Positions 26,954 through 36,184 are shown, counted from the stretch's first letter. The stretch: DNA of 64,000 nucleotides from JBLMZI01 sp050258755 (GCA_050258755.1 JBLMZI010000004.1:558001-622000); one strand, 5' to 3'. Numbers and translations: made by a program. The notes: a model not told the origin generated them from the sequence alone.

Positions 26954-28126
26954 CTATTCAATGACCCGTCCATACCTCCCGCCGCCCCCTGGCATAAAGG
27001 TGAGCCGGTTCTCCCGCATCGCCTGAATCAGCCCCGCCGTGCGGGCATCCGATGCCTTTTCAATCGATGCCGGCTCCGCCATTTCGGTAATCTCGATCTC
27101 CGTGCCCAGGTGCTGACGCAATTTTGCATACTTTTTCTTCCCGACCCCGGGCAGCATCAGCAGCGGAACCCGGTAATGATAGGGCGGACGGCCCGGTGGG
27201 TGAAAAACTGCAGCATCTGAACAGGCTTCATCGCTGATCGAATCGATCCGGTCCCAAACCCCAGCGGTCATCAGCCGGCCGCAAACCGGACAATGAAAGG
27301 CTGGCTGCGGTCCGTCTTCAATCCGGTCACACACAACACAGTGACTTCGGTGATATTTGCCCAACCTGGCAGCCATCCCGTAATTCCCAACTATAGCACG
27401 GCCTTCCCGCCGTCTGAGCGCTTTGATCAATTCCCCCGCCGAACGGTTCGCCATGCGGATCAGGTTGTATTCACGGGCCAGCTTATCCAGGGAATGCGCA
27501 TCCGAATTGGATAAATACGAATAGCGGTGCGCTTCCCCAATTCGGTCAGCCAGGTCGGTATCGGCAGACAGTCCGAGTTCAAGGCCGTCAATCAGTTGCA
27601 CCCGATTCCCGAAACCATCTGCGAGCCGGCGAACCCAGCATCCGTAAGCCCCTTTGTGCGGCGTAAACGCGTGGGCCACCACAAAAACACCCCCGACCGC
27701 ACCGGCCAGATCAAGCAAGTCCACGGCCGAATACCTTGCTTTTTGCGTTGACAAGGTCAGATTGGTCACCTTGTTTTTCATCACCTTCTGCCATTCGGCG
27801 GCGGCTGCAAGATCCGGGAAGTAGGTTAAAAAATGAGCCCCTTCCCGGCTTTCCACCTCGGCGCCGGCGATCAGGGCAATTTCGCCGTCATACATCAATT
27901 CCCCGCCGAATCCTTCAACGAGATCACCCCGCTGCCGCAATTCCTCCAGTTCCTCCAGAACAGGTGGACTGCCGCAGTCCACCAGCCCAACCAACTGCAG
28001 GCCTTTTTCCCGGGCTGCAAACTTCAGGATGTTTTCCACCGTCATTTCTCTTGATGCGGTGATTTTGACCGGACGGCCTTTTGCCAGTCCGACATGAACA
28101 TGCAAATCAGCAAAAACCGGACGCAT
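26954..28126 (-). CDS. PHP-domain protein, EndoQ/YqxK-like
   Basis: This 390-residue protein has a PHP metal-binding domain (D-L-H-V-H near the start, V-A-H-A-F-T-P-H mid-domain, N-S-D-A-H at about 218). A zinc ribbon follows (C-V-V-C ... C-P-V-C, about 273-296), then a helix-hairpin-helix-like P-G-V-G-K-K-K. This is the order in the TIGR00375/EndoQ group, in which archaeal EndoQ nicks DNA 5' of deaminated bases. Bacterial members are less studied, so the repair role is inferred. ATG 28126 has AGGAGAGA upstream. Confidence 0.85.
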   Translation of the reverse strand: MRPVFADLHVHVGLAKGRPVKITASREMTVENILKFAAREKGLQLVGLVDCGSPPVLEELEELRQRGDLVEGFGGELMYDGEIALIAGAEVESREGAHFLTYFPDLAAAAEWQKVMKNKVTNLTLSTQKARYSAVDLLDLAGAVGGVFVVAHAFTPHKGAYGCWVRRLADGFGNRVQLIDGLELGLSADTDLADRIGEAHRYSYLSNSDAHSLDKLAREYNLIRMANRSAGELIKALRRREGRAIVGNYGMAARLGKYHRSHCVVCDRIEDGPQPAFHCPVCGRLMTAGVWDRIDSISDEACSDAAVFHPPGRPPYHYRVPLLMLPGVGKKKYAKLRQHLGTEIEITEMAEPASIEKASDARTAGLIQAMRENRLTFMPGGGGRYGRVIE

Positions 28127-28248
28127 CGAATCTCTCCTGTTCTTCCAGGTTCTTCAACCCTGGTATAATGACGCCTAAAGCTAACATATGTTATCCGGCT
28201 AAAAATGTCCACCTGACGGAATTCCCGTGTTTCCAGCGGAAAACCCTT

Positions 28249-28254
28249 TATAAT
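28249..28254 (+). promoter_or_regulatory. Perfect -10 box (TATAAT) before the small exported protein gene
   Basis: TATAAT lies 20 bp before the start ATG at 28274. No good -35 box is present at 16-18 bp, so strength and regulation are unclear. Confidence 0.45.
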
Positions 28255-28273
28255 AGAAGACGAGGTGATGATC

Positions 28274-28930
28274 ATGAAACGAATCCGTAATACCGTTCTG
28301 ATTAGTGTTATGGTTTGCTCGATTCTGTTTGCATCCGCCGGAATCGTGACCCATACGGCACAGGCTGCTGTGAAAAAGAAACCGGTGAAACTTGCCGCGA
28401 AACCGGCCGCAAACACTGCCGCGGCGCCTGGCTCAATGCTCGCCCAATATCCGGTTGTTGACGAAATCAATGCATTGAAACTTGAAATTTCGGCACTAAA
28501 AAAGGAAATCGCCACCCTGAAAGCCCAATCAGCCGCCAGCACGCCGGCCGGTTCAAGTGAATCATCTTCCACTTTCGCAGCATCCTCTACTGGCACATTG
28601 ACGGTGGGTGTGGACGAAGTCGGTACCTATCGCATGATTCTAACCGAAGGCGGCCCTTTACTCGTTGGGATTGATTCTATCAGCACGACCGCCGACGGCC
28701 GCTATCGAGTGACTCTGAAAATCGGCAACATGTCACTGGCCGCCTGTCACAATCTCATCCTCGCGGTTACCCGTGCGAACTATGATCAATCAGGTTTCTC
28801 CAACGATGTACGCGTCAACGAAACCATCGACCCGGGAACCTGGAAATCGGTCGAATTGACGACCCCCTCCGACTTCCAAACCCTCCGGATCACACTGAAG
28901 GCTTCCGCGCTCTCTCTGGTCACGCCTTAA
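28274..28930 (+). CDS. Exported coiled-coil protein of unknown function
   Basis: This protein of about 218 residues has a signal peptide (M-K-R-I-R-N, hydrophobic core, cleavage near A-Q-A-A). A Lys/Ala/Pro-rich linker follows, then a short heptad segment rich in Leu, Lys and Glu at about 62-85. A Ser/Thr-rich linker leads to a C-terminal beta domain (about 105-218) that I do not recognise. The linker resembles that of the large repeat protein at 11927-15616, so both may meet the wall. ATG 28274 follows GAGGTG. It is flanked by its own promoter and terminator. Confidence 0.75.
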   Translation: MKRIRNTVLISVMVCSILFASAGIVTHTAQAAVKKKPVKLAAKPAANTAAAPGSMLAQYPVVDEINALKLEISALKKEIATLKAQSAASTPAGSSESSSTFAASSTGTLTVGVDEVGTYRMILTEGGPLLVGIDSISTTADGRYRVTLKIGNMSLAACHNLILAVTRANYDQSGFSNDVRVNETIDPGTWKSVELTTPSDFQTLRITLKASALSLVTP

Positions 28931-28950
28931 TATATTTTGTTAACCGATAA

Positions 28951-28995
28951 AAGAAAAAAGGCGGCTATGGTTACAATCCACAGCCGCCTTTTTGG
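28951..28995. terminator. Bidirectional terminator
   Basis: AAGGCGGCT (28958-28966) pairs with AGCCGCCTT (28982-28990), flanked by A-rich sequence on the left and TTT on the right. It can end the plus-strand exported protein gene and the minus-strand operon that finishes at 29031. Confidence 0.85.
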
Positions 28996-29030
28996 TTTGC
29001 TATATCAACAACCAATCGATAATTCGCTGG

Positions 29031-29711
29031 CTATTCCCATTTTTCCGGGGTTTCACAGATCAGTTTCGCGATGTATTCCGCTGCCAGGACATCCTCCAGG
29101 GAGTTTGCGCTGGCAGCAATGATTGCTACGCCGCCGGTTTCCCGCATCAATTCGATGGCCCGCGCTGCTGCAATCCGGGCCGGTTCCTCGCCTTTATGGG
29201 CAAATGTCCGGGCAATCGTCCCGGTGGCCACCCGGTCCGTCACTTGATAAGCCGCATCATAGGCCACACCGCCGGTGTCGGTGACGGCCACCACAATTTT
29301 GCCGTGAAGCTCATAGAGTCTCGGTGTTTCATGCCCGAGGTTCGGAAGCACGATTTCCACGACTCCCCCACCGGCTTTAATCCCTGACAGCAGTTTGGAA
29401 CCGCGCTTCATCCGTTCTTCCGGCGTTCCCACCCGGGGTTCAGCGATTACGACAATCCCGCAGCCCAATTCAGCCGCTTTTCCGGCTGCGAGCTGTCCCA
29501 TACGAAACGGATCGACCGGAACCGGCGCCCGGGTCTCATCCGGGCTTGCACCCAGTACAGCCGACGCCCCGGCCTCCAGGGCGCTTTCCAGCGTGGTTGA
29601 CATGTCGATCACGTCAACAATTAATACACCCAGCCCTTCCCGGGCCGCCCGTACAGCACCGCTCGCGTTGCGGGCCACTACCACCCGTTTTTCGTTCGGC
29701 TTGACGCTCAT
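29031..29711 (-). CDS. Conserved protein of unknown function, weakly ComB-like
   Basis: This 226-residue protein has an alternating beta/alpha pattern and no membrane helix. The segment V-D-V-I-D-M-S-T-T-L-E-S-A-L-E-A-G-A resembles the 2-phosphosulfolactate phosphatase (ComB) opening, and N-L-G-H-E-T plus D-T-G-G-V-A are further conserved-looking turns. I would not call the activity from this. Its ATG overlaps the Nudix hydrolase stop by 4 bp, so it ends the SteA-Nudix operon. Confidence 0.7.
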   Translation of the reverse strand: MSVKPNEKRVVVARNASGAVRAAREGLGVLIVDVIDMSTTLESALEAGASAVLGASPDETRAPVPVDPFRMGQLAAGKAAELGCGIVVIAEPRVGTPEERMKRGSKLLSGIKAGGGVVEIVLPNLGHETPRLYELHGKIVVAVTDTGGVAYDAAYQVTDRVATGTIARTFAHKGEEPARIAAARAIELMRETGGVAIIAASANSLEDVLAAEYIAKLICETPEKWE

Positions 29712-30244
29712 CGGATCTCGCCGCCAAACACGCTTAACAGCGCAATAATCGTCTTGCTGTCCTTAATCTTTCCGGCCTGAAGCATGTCAATCGCTTCGGC
29801 GCACGGCACCATCACCATTTCTAGAAACTCGTCCTCATCCGGCTGGTTCTCGCCTGCCGTGAGGCCCGAAGCATGGTATAAATGAATGATCTCATCCGAA
29901 AAACCGGGCGTGGTGTAATAAGAATGCATCAAAGACCAACTTGCGGCGCTGAGGCCGGCCTCCTCCTTTAATTCACGCTTGGCGCAGTCCAGCGGATCCT
30001 CGGCCTGATCCATTTTGCCAGCCGGGATTTCCAGGAGTTCCTGTCCCAGCGGATAACGATACTGTCGAACCATGCAGATCCGGTTCTGGTCATCCACTGC
30101 CACGACCGCCACAGCGCCAGGATGTTGAACCCATTCCCGGGTGGCTTCCTTCCCATTCGGCAGTAAGACGGTATCAATCTTAAATTGAAGCAGGTTTCCC
30201 TTCATGACCGTCCGGCTGGCAATCATTTTTTCGGTAAAATCCAT
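29708..30244 (-). CDS. Nudix hydrolase, ADP-ribose pyrophosphatase type
   Basis: This 178-residue protein has a complete Nudix box, G-x5-E-x7-R-E-L-x-E-E-x-G (from G-K-M-D-Q-A-E-D to R-E-L-K-E-E-A-G), and the YqkG/NudF-like flanks V-R-Q-Y-R-Y and E-I-P-A-G-K. Such enzymes split ADP-ribose into AMP and ribose 5-phosphate. ATG 30244 has AAGGATGG 8 nt upstream; longer starts would overlap the DUF3866 gene. Confidence 0.9.
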   Translation of the reverse strand: MDFTEKMIASRTVMKGNLLQFKIDTVLLPNGKEATREWVQHPGAVAVVAVDDQNRICMVRQYRYPLGQELLEIPAGKMDQAEDPLDCAKRELKEEAGLSAASWSLMHSYYTTPGFSDEIIHLYHASGLTAGENQPDEDEFLEMVMVPCAEAIDMLQAGKIKDSKTIIALLSVFGGEIR

Positions 30245-30248
30245 CGTC

Positions 30249-31328
30249 TTATCCATCCTTTTTCGCAAAGCGTTCCGCGACCAATGCTGCAGCCGCGCCG
30301 GCAGCCTGGAAAAAGGCCCGGTCTGCATCGGCTTTGCGGCCCATTGTCGTCACCCGCAGCTGGTATGCATCCATTGCATCAAAGACTTCGTTTCCGTCTT
30401 GCAGAACCACTTCATGCCGCTGGTGCAGACCGGCGGATTGAACCTGCTGCTGAAGCAATCGCCCGTCTTCGCCCTCCAGGATTGGAACCGGGATCAAAGC
30501 GCGGATCTTGCAGACATCCATCAGAGCTGTAACGGTGTGATGGCTCAAACCCCGATGCCTTTCCCGGGCATCGGCAAAACTGACCCGGGGAATCGCCACC
30601 GGTATCCCGCCAAGAGTATCGGCGGCATTGAGCAAAATCCCCTGTTCCACACCGGTAAACCCCCATTTCGTTCCGGTACCCACGATCCCCGGCCCCATCA
30701 TGACCAGGATGACATCCGGCCGAAAAACGGCATGGGCCGCCAACAGCGCGCTGAACAGGTTGACCGCCTCCAGATCGCCGCCGTAAGCATTGCCGGCGGT
30801 CACCGTTCCTTTCAGCAGCCCGCGCGCCTTTAAGTCGCGCACATTTTTACTCCAGGCGATCGGTAAACAGGCACCGTCCGTCATGACATAAGCCGTGGAA
30901 AGCCCGCGCCGGGCGAGCACGGCAGCGGCCGGCACCAACTGGGAATGCAGTTCTCCGACAATGACGGGAGTTTGGGCCAAATCGAGAGCATCCACCATGG
31001 TTTCCCGGTACGGGCTGGCTTCTTCCTCAACACTTAATACCCGGCACTGATAAGGTGTATACCGGAGTTTCATAATATGTCCAGATCCTTGCAGGGTGTG
31101 TTCCGGCCGGCTGAGATTGACCATGACAAAATCATAACCACCGCTGCCCAGGCTCAGCCGGCGAGCGGTGGTATTCAGCACAACCTGATCCCCGGGCTGC
31201 ACATCGGGTACAAACTGGGTAAAGGCAACGGCCGGAAGGGTCTGTCCGTTCACCGAAACTTCAAGTTCCACCAGGCCCTCCCGCTGACCAGTAATCCTGG
31301 CAACTGTTCCAGTAATCGTTTCAATCAC
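30249..31328 (-). CDS. DUF3866 family protein
   Basis: This 359-residue protein opens with an OB-like beta domain (T-G-T-V-A-R-I ... Q-P-G-D-Q-V-V-L-N-T) and continues as a larger alpha/beta domain with V-M-M-G-P-G-I-V-G-T-G-T-K-W-G-F-T-G, typical of DUF3866. The function is unknown. Its ATG overlaps the M20 peptidase stop by 4 bp, and it precedes the Nudix gene by 4 bp, so translation is probably coupled. Confidence 0.8.
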   Translation of the reverse strand: MIETITGTVARITGQREGLVELEVSVNGQTLPAVAFTQFVPDVQPGDQVVLNTTARRLSLGSGGYDFVMVNLSRPEHTLQGSGHIMKLRYTPYQCRVLSVEEEASPYRETMVDALDLAQTPVIVGELHSQLVPAAAVLARRGLSTAYVMTDGACLPIAWSKNVRDLKARGLLKGTVTAGNAYGGDLEAVNLFSALLAAHAVFRPDVILVMMGPGIVGTGTKWGFTGVEQGILLNAADTLGGIPVAIPRVSFADARERHRGLSHHTVTALMDVCKIRALIPVPILEGEDGRLLQQQVQSAGLHQRHEVVLQDGNEVFDAMDAYQLRVTTMGRKADADRAFFQAAGAAAALVAERFAKKDG

Positions 31329-32449
31329 AGTTTTTTCCCCGCTGATTCCTTGATAATCTCCACCACCCAGGCCGCACAGTCAACCAGGGACTGGATTTGA
31401 ATCCGTTCTTCGACCGTATGCACATGTTCAAACCCGACTCCGATATTCGCGGTTGGCATCCCACGCCCATTCAGCAGATTGGCATCACTGCCCCCGCCGG
31501 TTTTTGTGATTATCGGCTCTTTGCCGATGTTTCGGGCCGCATTGGCTGCCGCAAGCACCACCGGGCTCGCAGGGTCCAAGCGAAACGCCGGATATAACGG
31601 GGTAATTCTGATCTGGCATTCGGCGCCTTTTTCAGCACAGCGGGCTTTGACTTCAGCCTCGATCCGGTTGGTCACTTGCTCCAGCTTGGTTTCGTCCAGA
31701 CTGCGCACTTCCCCTTTGATGACGACCCGATCAGGTACGATATTCCGGGCTTCTCCGCCCTGGATCGTTCCCAGGTTGCAGGTTGTCTCATGATCGATCC
31801 GGCCGATGGTCAAATTCGCGATGGCATAGCCTGCCGCATGAATGGCGTTCAGGCCGTCCTCCGGATTAATACCGGCATGAGCCGCCTTGCCGCGCACTTC
31901 AATCTCCAGTTCGTTTTGAGTCGGCCCCTGCACCACAATGGTGCCGGCCGGCCCGTTGGTATCCAGCACATAACCTCCGGCTGAGCGAAGCCGGGTTATG
32001 TCAAGATGTCGGGCTCCCATCAGGCCCTGTTCCTCGCTGACCGTAAAAATGACTTCCAATTCCGGATGGCTGATCCGTTTTTCCTTGATCACCCGAATTG
32101 CTTCCAAAATGACCGCAATGCCGGCTTTATCGTCCGCCCCGAGTACCGTATCACCGGCGCTTCGGATGACATCGCCATCCAAAATCGGCACGATTCCGAT
32201 GCCGGGCTGCACGGTATCCATATGGGCACAAAAAAACACGCCCGGACCTTCAGCCGTTCCGGGAAGATGTGCGATAAGATTCCCGGATTCACCGCCGGTC
32301 GGCCGGTTGGCTTCATCTTCATAAACAGAAAAGCCGAGTTCGGTCAGTTTTTGGATCAGAACATCTCTCACCCGGGCTTCATGGTAGGAAACCGAGTCAA
32401 TAGCAGCCAGTTCCAGAAACTCAGCGACGATCCGGTTCCGGTTGATCAC
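31325..32449 (-). CDS. M20 family metallopeptidase, PepT-like
   Basis: This protein of about 374 residues is a di-zinc aminopeptidase or tripeptidase-like enzyme. Metal ligands are in C-A-H-M-D-T, G-A-D-D-K-A-G, S-E-E-Q-G and the C-terminal G-F-E-H-V-H-T; the dimerisation domain (G-K-A-A-H-A-G) lies between. It is cytoplasmic. The start is GTG 32449 with AAGGAG 8 nt upstream; GTG 32458 is possible. It overlaps the end of the GT4 gene by 29 bp. Confidence 0.88.
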   Translation of the reverse strand: MINRNRIVAEFLELAAIDSVSYHEARVRDVLIQKLTELGFSVYEDEANRPTGGESGNLIAHLPGTAEGPGVFFCAHMDTVQPGIGIVPILDGDVIRSAGDTVLGADDKAGIAVILEAIRVIKEKRISHPELEVIFTVSEEQGLMGARHLDITRLRSAGGYVLDTNGPAGTIVVQGPTQNELEIEVRGKAAHAGINPEDGLNAIHAAGYAIANLTIGRIDHETTCNLGTIQGGEARNIVPDRVVIKGEVRSLDETKLEQVTNRIEAEVKARCAEKGAECQIRITPLYPAFRLDPASPVVLAAANAARNIGKEPIITKTGGGSDANLLNGRGMPTANIGVGFEHVHTVEERIQIQSLVDCAAWVVEIIKESAGKKL

Positions 32450-33275
32450 GCGCCTCACTCCTTCCTAAACGGTCAAAAAAGTCCAGATAGCGGTTTTCAG
32501 AAATGATTTTCGTCAAAGAAATCCGCTCGGTAAGAATGTGCAGGCCGATTAACAGGAGCACCAGAACGATCCGAACCACAAGCGGGTAGCCGTATACAGC
32601 CAGCAGGCCCAGGGTGATGCCCAGCACATTCGAACCGGTGTCGCCCATCATCGCACGCGCTTTTAGATCATAGGGAAAATAAATCAGCACCGCACCGAAG
32701 AGCGGAATGAACATCAAAAGGTCGGTATCGGCCAGGAGAAGCAGCGGGGCAAACAGCACCAAAAACGCTTTGATGCACCGGCCCGGCCGAAGATCGAAGA
32801 GATTCATGCTGTTGGTAAACAGGGCGATCAGGAGGGTGTTCACAATGAATTCCAGAATGCCGCTGGAGAAGAACAGCGCGGCGTATGCGGCGATAATGCC
32901 GCCGCCGAAAGCTTTCAAGCCACCGGTAGTAAGGGTCCGTTCTTTAAGAAGCTTGGTGAAATGCCCTTTGAATCCAAGGGTATCCCGCCCGCCGAGCATA
33001 TCGTCGATGAAGCCTAAAAATCCCATGGCGAGAACCGAAAGCAGGTAAATAAAGTAATGCTGATCGATAAAAGACCCGGAAAACTGAATCAGAATGAAGC
33101 AGGCAATCAACACCAGCGGAAAGGTGATCCCTGCACTCACCGGTATCTTTTCTTTTCGATAGTTTTCCCGAAGTGCGCCGCCCCGCTCAAGCATCGGCAG
33201 CATCAAGTTCAATGCGGCCTCTTCCAGTAAAACCGCAAAGAAAAAAACAAAAATCGCGAGGTATTTGGCATCCAT
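32421..33275 (-). CDS. MraY/GT4-like phospho-sugar transferase, membrane
   Basis: This 284-residue protein has about nine membrane helices and the polyprenyl-phosphate sugar-phosphate transferase motifs: F-I-D-D-M-L-G-G, N-S-M-N-L-F-D and G-D-T-G-S-N-V-L-G. The family moves a sugar phosphate from UDP-sugar to a lipid carrier at the membrane. Canonical MraY is longer and lies in the mur cluster, so this is a paralogue. A GT2 enzyme follows the same operon, which suggests a small envelope glycan pathway. Confidence 0.8.
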   Translation of the reverse strand: MDAKYLAIFVFFFAVLLEEAALNLMLPMLERGGALRENYRKEKIPVSAGITFPLVLIACFILIQFSGSFIDQHYFIYLLSVLAMGFLGFIDDMLGGRDTLGFKGHFTKLLKERTLTTGGLKAFGGGIIAAYAALFFSSGILEFIVNTLLIALFTNSMNLFDLRPGRCIKAFLVLFAPLLLLADTDLLMFIPLFGAVLIYFPYDLKARAMMGDTGSNVLGITLGLLAVYGYPLVVRIVLVLLLIGLHILTERISLTKIISENRYLDFFDRLGRSEARDQPEPDRR

Positions 33276-33279
33276 TCCC

Positions 33280-33942
33280 CTACCTCCTGGCTTCGCGCAG
33301 AATCACCTTAAATACGTCTAAAAATTGGCGCCCCCGGTGTATAAACCCTTTTAGATCTCTTCCGGTCTCGGCATGGGTCATCTCCACCGGAACTTCCAGA
33401 ACCCGGTACCCCTTGCGCAGTGCACGAATCGTCATGCCAAGTTCAATCCCGTATCCGGCGTGAAACGGCAAAACCGCTTCCAGTACCTGGCGCTTCATCG
33501 CCCGCTGCCCGGAAAGCGGCGCTTCAGCGATCATCCCTTCACGAGCGATTCCCCAGCAGGCCAGTTTCTTCACCATGCCAAAACCGCCCTTTTTCTTGGC
33601 TGGCGGAAAGCGGCCAATGGTCAGGTCAGCCTCGCCGCGCAGGACCGGAAGAATAATCTTTCGCGCTTCTTCGGCGCTCGCTCCGAGATCTGCATCAAGA
33701 AGCACGACAACCTCCTCTTCGACCCCGCGGGCAGCCCGGTTCAGGGCTTCCCCTTTACCAACATTCTCTGGCAGGTCAAGGACTTCGGCGCCGAATTCCC
33801 GTGCAATCGCTGCGGTTCGATCGGTCGAACCGTCATTAACCACCCGGACCGCGGTTATTTCAGGAATTCGCCGGATTGCGGCCAGGGTCGCGCCGATACG
33901 CGCCTCTTCGTTCAACGCCGGAATCAGTGCCAGTACCCTCAT
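33280..33942 (-). CDS. Family 2 glycosyltransferase
   Basis: This 220-residue soluble GT-A enzyme has L-I-P-A-L-N-E-E at the start, V-V-N-D-G-S-T-D (nucleotide binding) and the metal-binding D-A-D-L-G. The later G-Q-R-A-M-K and H-A-G-Y-G-I-E-L-G are typical of polyprenyl-phosphate hexose synthases. The likely acceptor is a lipid carrier, consistent with the adjacent GT4-type gene. ATG 33942 overlaps the SteB-like stop by 4 bp. Confidence 0.88.
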   Translation of the reverse strand: MRVLALIPALNEEARIGATLAAIRRIPEITAVRVVNDGSTDRTAAIAREFGAEVLDLPENVGKGEALNRAARGVEEEVVVLLDADLGASAEEARKIILPVLRGEADLTIGRFPPAKKKGGFGMVKKLACWGIAREGMIAEAPLSGQRAMKRQVLEAVLPFHAGYGIELGMTIRALRKGYRVLEVPVEMTHAETGRDLKGFIHRGRQFLDVFKVILREARR

Positions 33943-34856
33943 TGGTGTTCCTCCAGATCGGCAGTCGGCAAAGACGGCATGAATTTGCGCGCCGTCGGCT
34001 TAATCCCGTAATGGCCGGTTTCACCTTCCATCGCCCGCACCAGGGCAACCTGGCCCGGTGCGATATCGACGTCGTCAATCGTGGTTATTTCAAGCTGCTG
34101 GTATTTCGCCATAAAGCTGATCGGAACCCGGCTGCCCTCGCAGGCAAAAATCTTCTGGCTGGCCGCCTTCAGATTCATGATCAGCGGTAAATCGATGTTT
34201 TCTGCATTATTGGCCGTTTCCTCAACAGCTCCACCAATCAGGACAACACCTTGCACTGCCTGATTCATCCCCGAGCCCGGCCCATATCGGCCGTTGAACT
34301 TAACCAGGTCGTTTTCCTGCAGAAAAGCCCGGGTGGGACCGCTCTGGTCCCGGAGTAATATATTGGCAACACTGGTCGCCACCAGGCGCTGTAGATCGGC
34401 CGTCGCCGTATCATGGCTGATGCCGTAGAAATCGCAAAGCTTGATTTTTAATTGCGGATCATCCAGCACAATAGCTGGAAGAATAACGGTGGTCGATGTG
34501 ATTTTCACCCCGGCCAGCGACAGGGTATTCAGCATGCCCGCCGGAATTTGCTGTCCACCGGTGACCACAACCGCAATCCGGTATCCCTGCAGACGATCCC
34601 GCATCATGGGCGCGGATACCGTCTGAGCATACTCTTCGTAGTTCTTGACCATCAGGTTCACAAAGGCGTTCTCCTTGGACAAGGTATCCTCGCGTTTCTG
34701 AAGATCCTCAAACTGGGTTTTCAGTTGGCTCGCCATTTTATTCTGCTGTTCAGTCACTACATCTGAACTGACCAGCGTGCTGCCAATGAGTATCCCCATC
34801 CCCAGGGCCAAAAAGACAGCGACCAGCGAAACGATATGATACCGTAAGTCAATCAT
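33939..34856 (-). CDS. SteB-like / MctB-type membrane protein (DUF3186)
   Basis: This 305-residue protein has one N-terminal membrane helix (about 10-27), a coiled-coil stretch (about 35-75) and an extracytoplasmic alpha/beta domain. It begins M-I-D-L-R-Y-H-I-V-S-L-V-A-V-F-L-A-L, the DUF3186 opening. The family is often labelled copper transporter MctB; in Corynebacterium a member named SteB acts with SteA in cell separation. SteA lies directly upstream here, which favours the division role. ATG 34856 has AGAGGTG upstream. Confidence 0.85.
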   Translation of the reverse strand: MIDLRYHIVSLVAVFLALGMGILIGSTLVSSDVVTEQQNKMASQLKTQFEDLQKREDTLSKENAFVNLMVKNYEEYAQTVSAPMMRDRLQGYRIAVVVTGGQQIPAGMLNTLSLAGVKITSTTVILPAIVLDDPQLKIKLCDFYGISHDTATADLQRLVATSVANILLRDQSGPTRAFLQENDLVKFNGRYGPGSGMNQAVQGVVLIGGAVEETANNAENIDLPLIMNLKAASQKIFACEGSRVPISFMAKYQQLEITTIDDVDIAPGQVALVRAMEGETGHYGIKPTARKFMPSLPTADLEEHQ

Positions 34857-34887
34857 GTGCCACACCTCTTGTGATCAGATCAGCTAA

Positions 34888-36012
34888 TTACAGGCTGTTC
34901 AGCAACAGCCGCACCTGTAGAATCACCAGGCTAAACAGCGGTTTGGTGGACGGTGCCGCCCATAACAGTATCACAATGGGAATCAAGGAAGCAAGAAAGA
35001 GCTGAAGCAGGTATTTCGCCTTGACGCTCTGCCGGTACAGCTGGCTTACCCCTTTGGCGTCCACCAAAATTGAGCCCACTTTCAGGCGGATCAAAAAGGT
35101 GCTCGCCATGCCTTTCCGACCCTTTTCCAAAAAATCGACCATATTTGAATGCGTCCCCACGGCGACAATTAAAGAGGCCCCTTTTTGGTAAGCCATAATC
35201 ATGGCGACATCTTCGCTGGTCCCCGGCATTGGCACAATTACAGCGTCAATCCCCATCGACTCTACGCGGGAGAGCCCTGGGGCCTTTCCGTTCGCGTAGG
35301 CGTGAACCACAATTTCAGCACCGCAGCGCAGGGCTTGATCGGAGACGCTGTCCATGTCTCCGACGATCATATCCGGGCGGTAGCCAAACTCCAGTAAGGC
35401 GTCAGCACCGCCGTCAACTCCAATCATGATCGGGTTTTCATCTTCGAGGTAGGCTTTGATAGCCCGCAGGTCTTCTTTATAACGCTTGCCCCGAACCACA
35501 ATCAAGACCGGACGGTTTTCCATCTCGGTCGAGGTCGGTGGCAGGTCCATGTCATCCAGGAGAACATCCTTCTCTTTGCGGGCGTATTCCAGGGTGTTCT
35601 CAACGAACCGGTCCAGCTCGACTTTCAGATTCTCCCGGGCCATTAATAACCGTTCTTCAATGTGTTCCATGCCCAAAACCCGGCCGGAGCAGACCATCGA
35701 GCCGGTATGCCAGACCTCACCGTCTCGGATTTCCACGAGTGCCCCTTCGCGGATTCGGTCAAAAAAGCCGGGGCCTACCTCGTCGATGATAGGAATCCCG
35801 GCCTTGAGGATCTTTTGTGCACCTTTAGTCGTATACCGGCCGGTAATGGAAGCCTGCGCATTGACAACTGCCTGCGGTTTGACGGCGATGATCGATTTCG
35901 CTGAAACTTCATCAATGTCATCATGATCAATAAATGCAATATCGCCTTTGCGCAGTCGCTTGACCAGATCTTTGGTGCGCCTGTCCAGCCGCGCTTTCCC
36001 TTTCAGCAGCAT
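34888..36012 (-). CDS. steA: Putative cytokinetic ring protein SteA
   Basis: This 374-residue protein has a cytoplasmic domain with a thiamin-pyrophosphokinase-like section (I-G-V-D-G-G-A-D-A-L-L-E-F-G and V-G-D-M-D-S-V-S-D). Two hydrophobic helices lie at the C-terminus (about 325-370). This is the SteA layout; in Corynebacterium SteA localises to the division ring and interacts with SteB. ATG 36012 has GAAGGTG upstream. It is the first gene of the operon that runs down to 29031. Confidence 0.85.
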   Translation of the reverse strand: MLLKGKARLDRRTKDLVKRLRKGDIAFIDHDDIDEVSAKSIIAVKPQAVVNAQASITGRYTTKGAQKILKAGIPIIDEVGPGFFDRIREGALVEIRDGEVWHTGSMVCSGRVLGMEHIEERLLMARENLKVELDRFVENTLEYARKEKDVLLDDMDLPPTSTEMENRPVLIVVRGKRYKEDLRAIKAYLEDENPIMIGVDGGADALLEFGYRPDMIVGDMDSVSDQALRCGAEIVVHAYANGKAPGLSRVESMGIDAVIVPMPGTSEDVAMIMAYQKGASLIVAVGTHSNMVDFLEKGRKGMASTFLIRLKVGSILVDAKGVSQLYRQSVKAKYLLQLFLASLIPIVILLWAAPSTKPLFSLVILQVRLLLNSL

Positions 36013-36147
36013 CTTATCACCTTCCGGCCGATGTTCTCATTTCCAGCAGCCACCGGCCCCACCGCTTCTTTCCAGCGGATTGGGAAACCACCGACTGGAA
36101 ACGAGATAATCCCAATATTATACAGCGAATGAATGACATAGGAAATT

Positions 36148-36184
36148 CGGCTTACGCCTGACTCGTTTTCGAGGGCGGAAGCCG
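36148..36184 (-). terminator. Structured hairpin after spo0A (candidate terminator)
   Basis: CGGCTT (36179-36184, read on the minus strand) pairs with AAGCCG (36148-36153). Inner helices CGCC/GGCG and CTCG/CGAG close an AAAA loop. The tail AATTTCC is short in T, so termination is plausible but not certain. Confidence 0.45.

Noticed and set aside
33939..34856. Copper transporter (the common label for this family)
   Set aside because: No metal-binding motif or copper gene context is visible, and the adjacent SteA favours a cell-division role.
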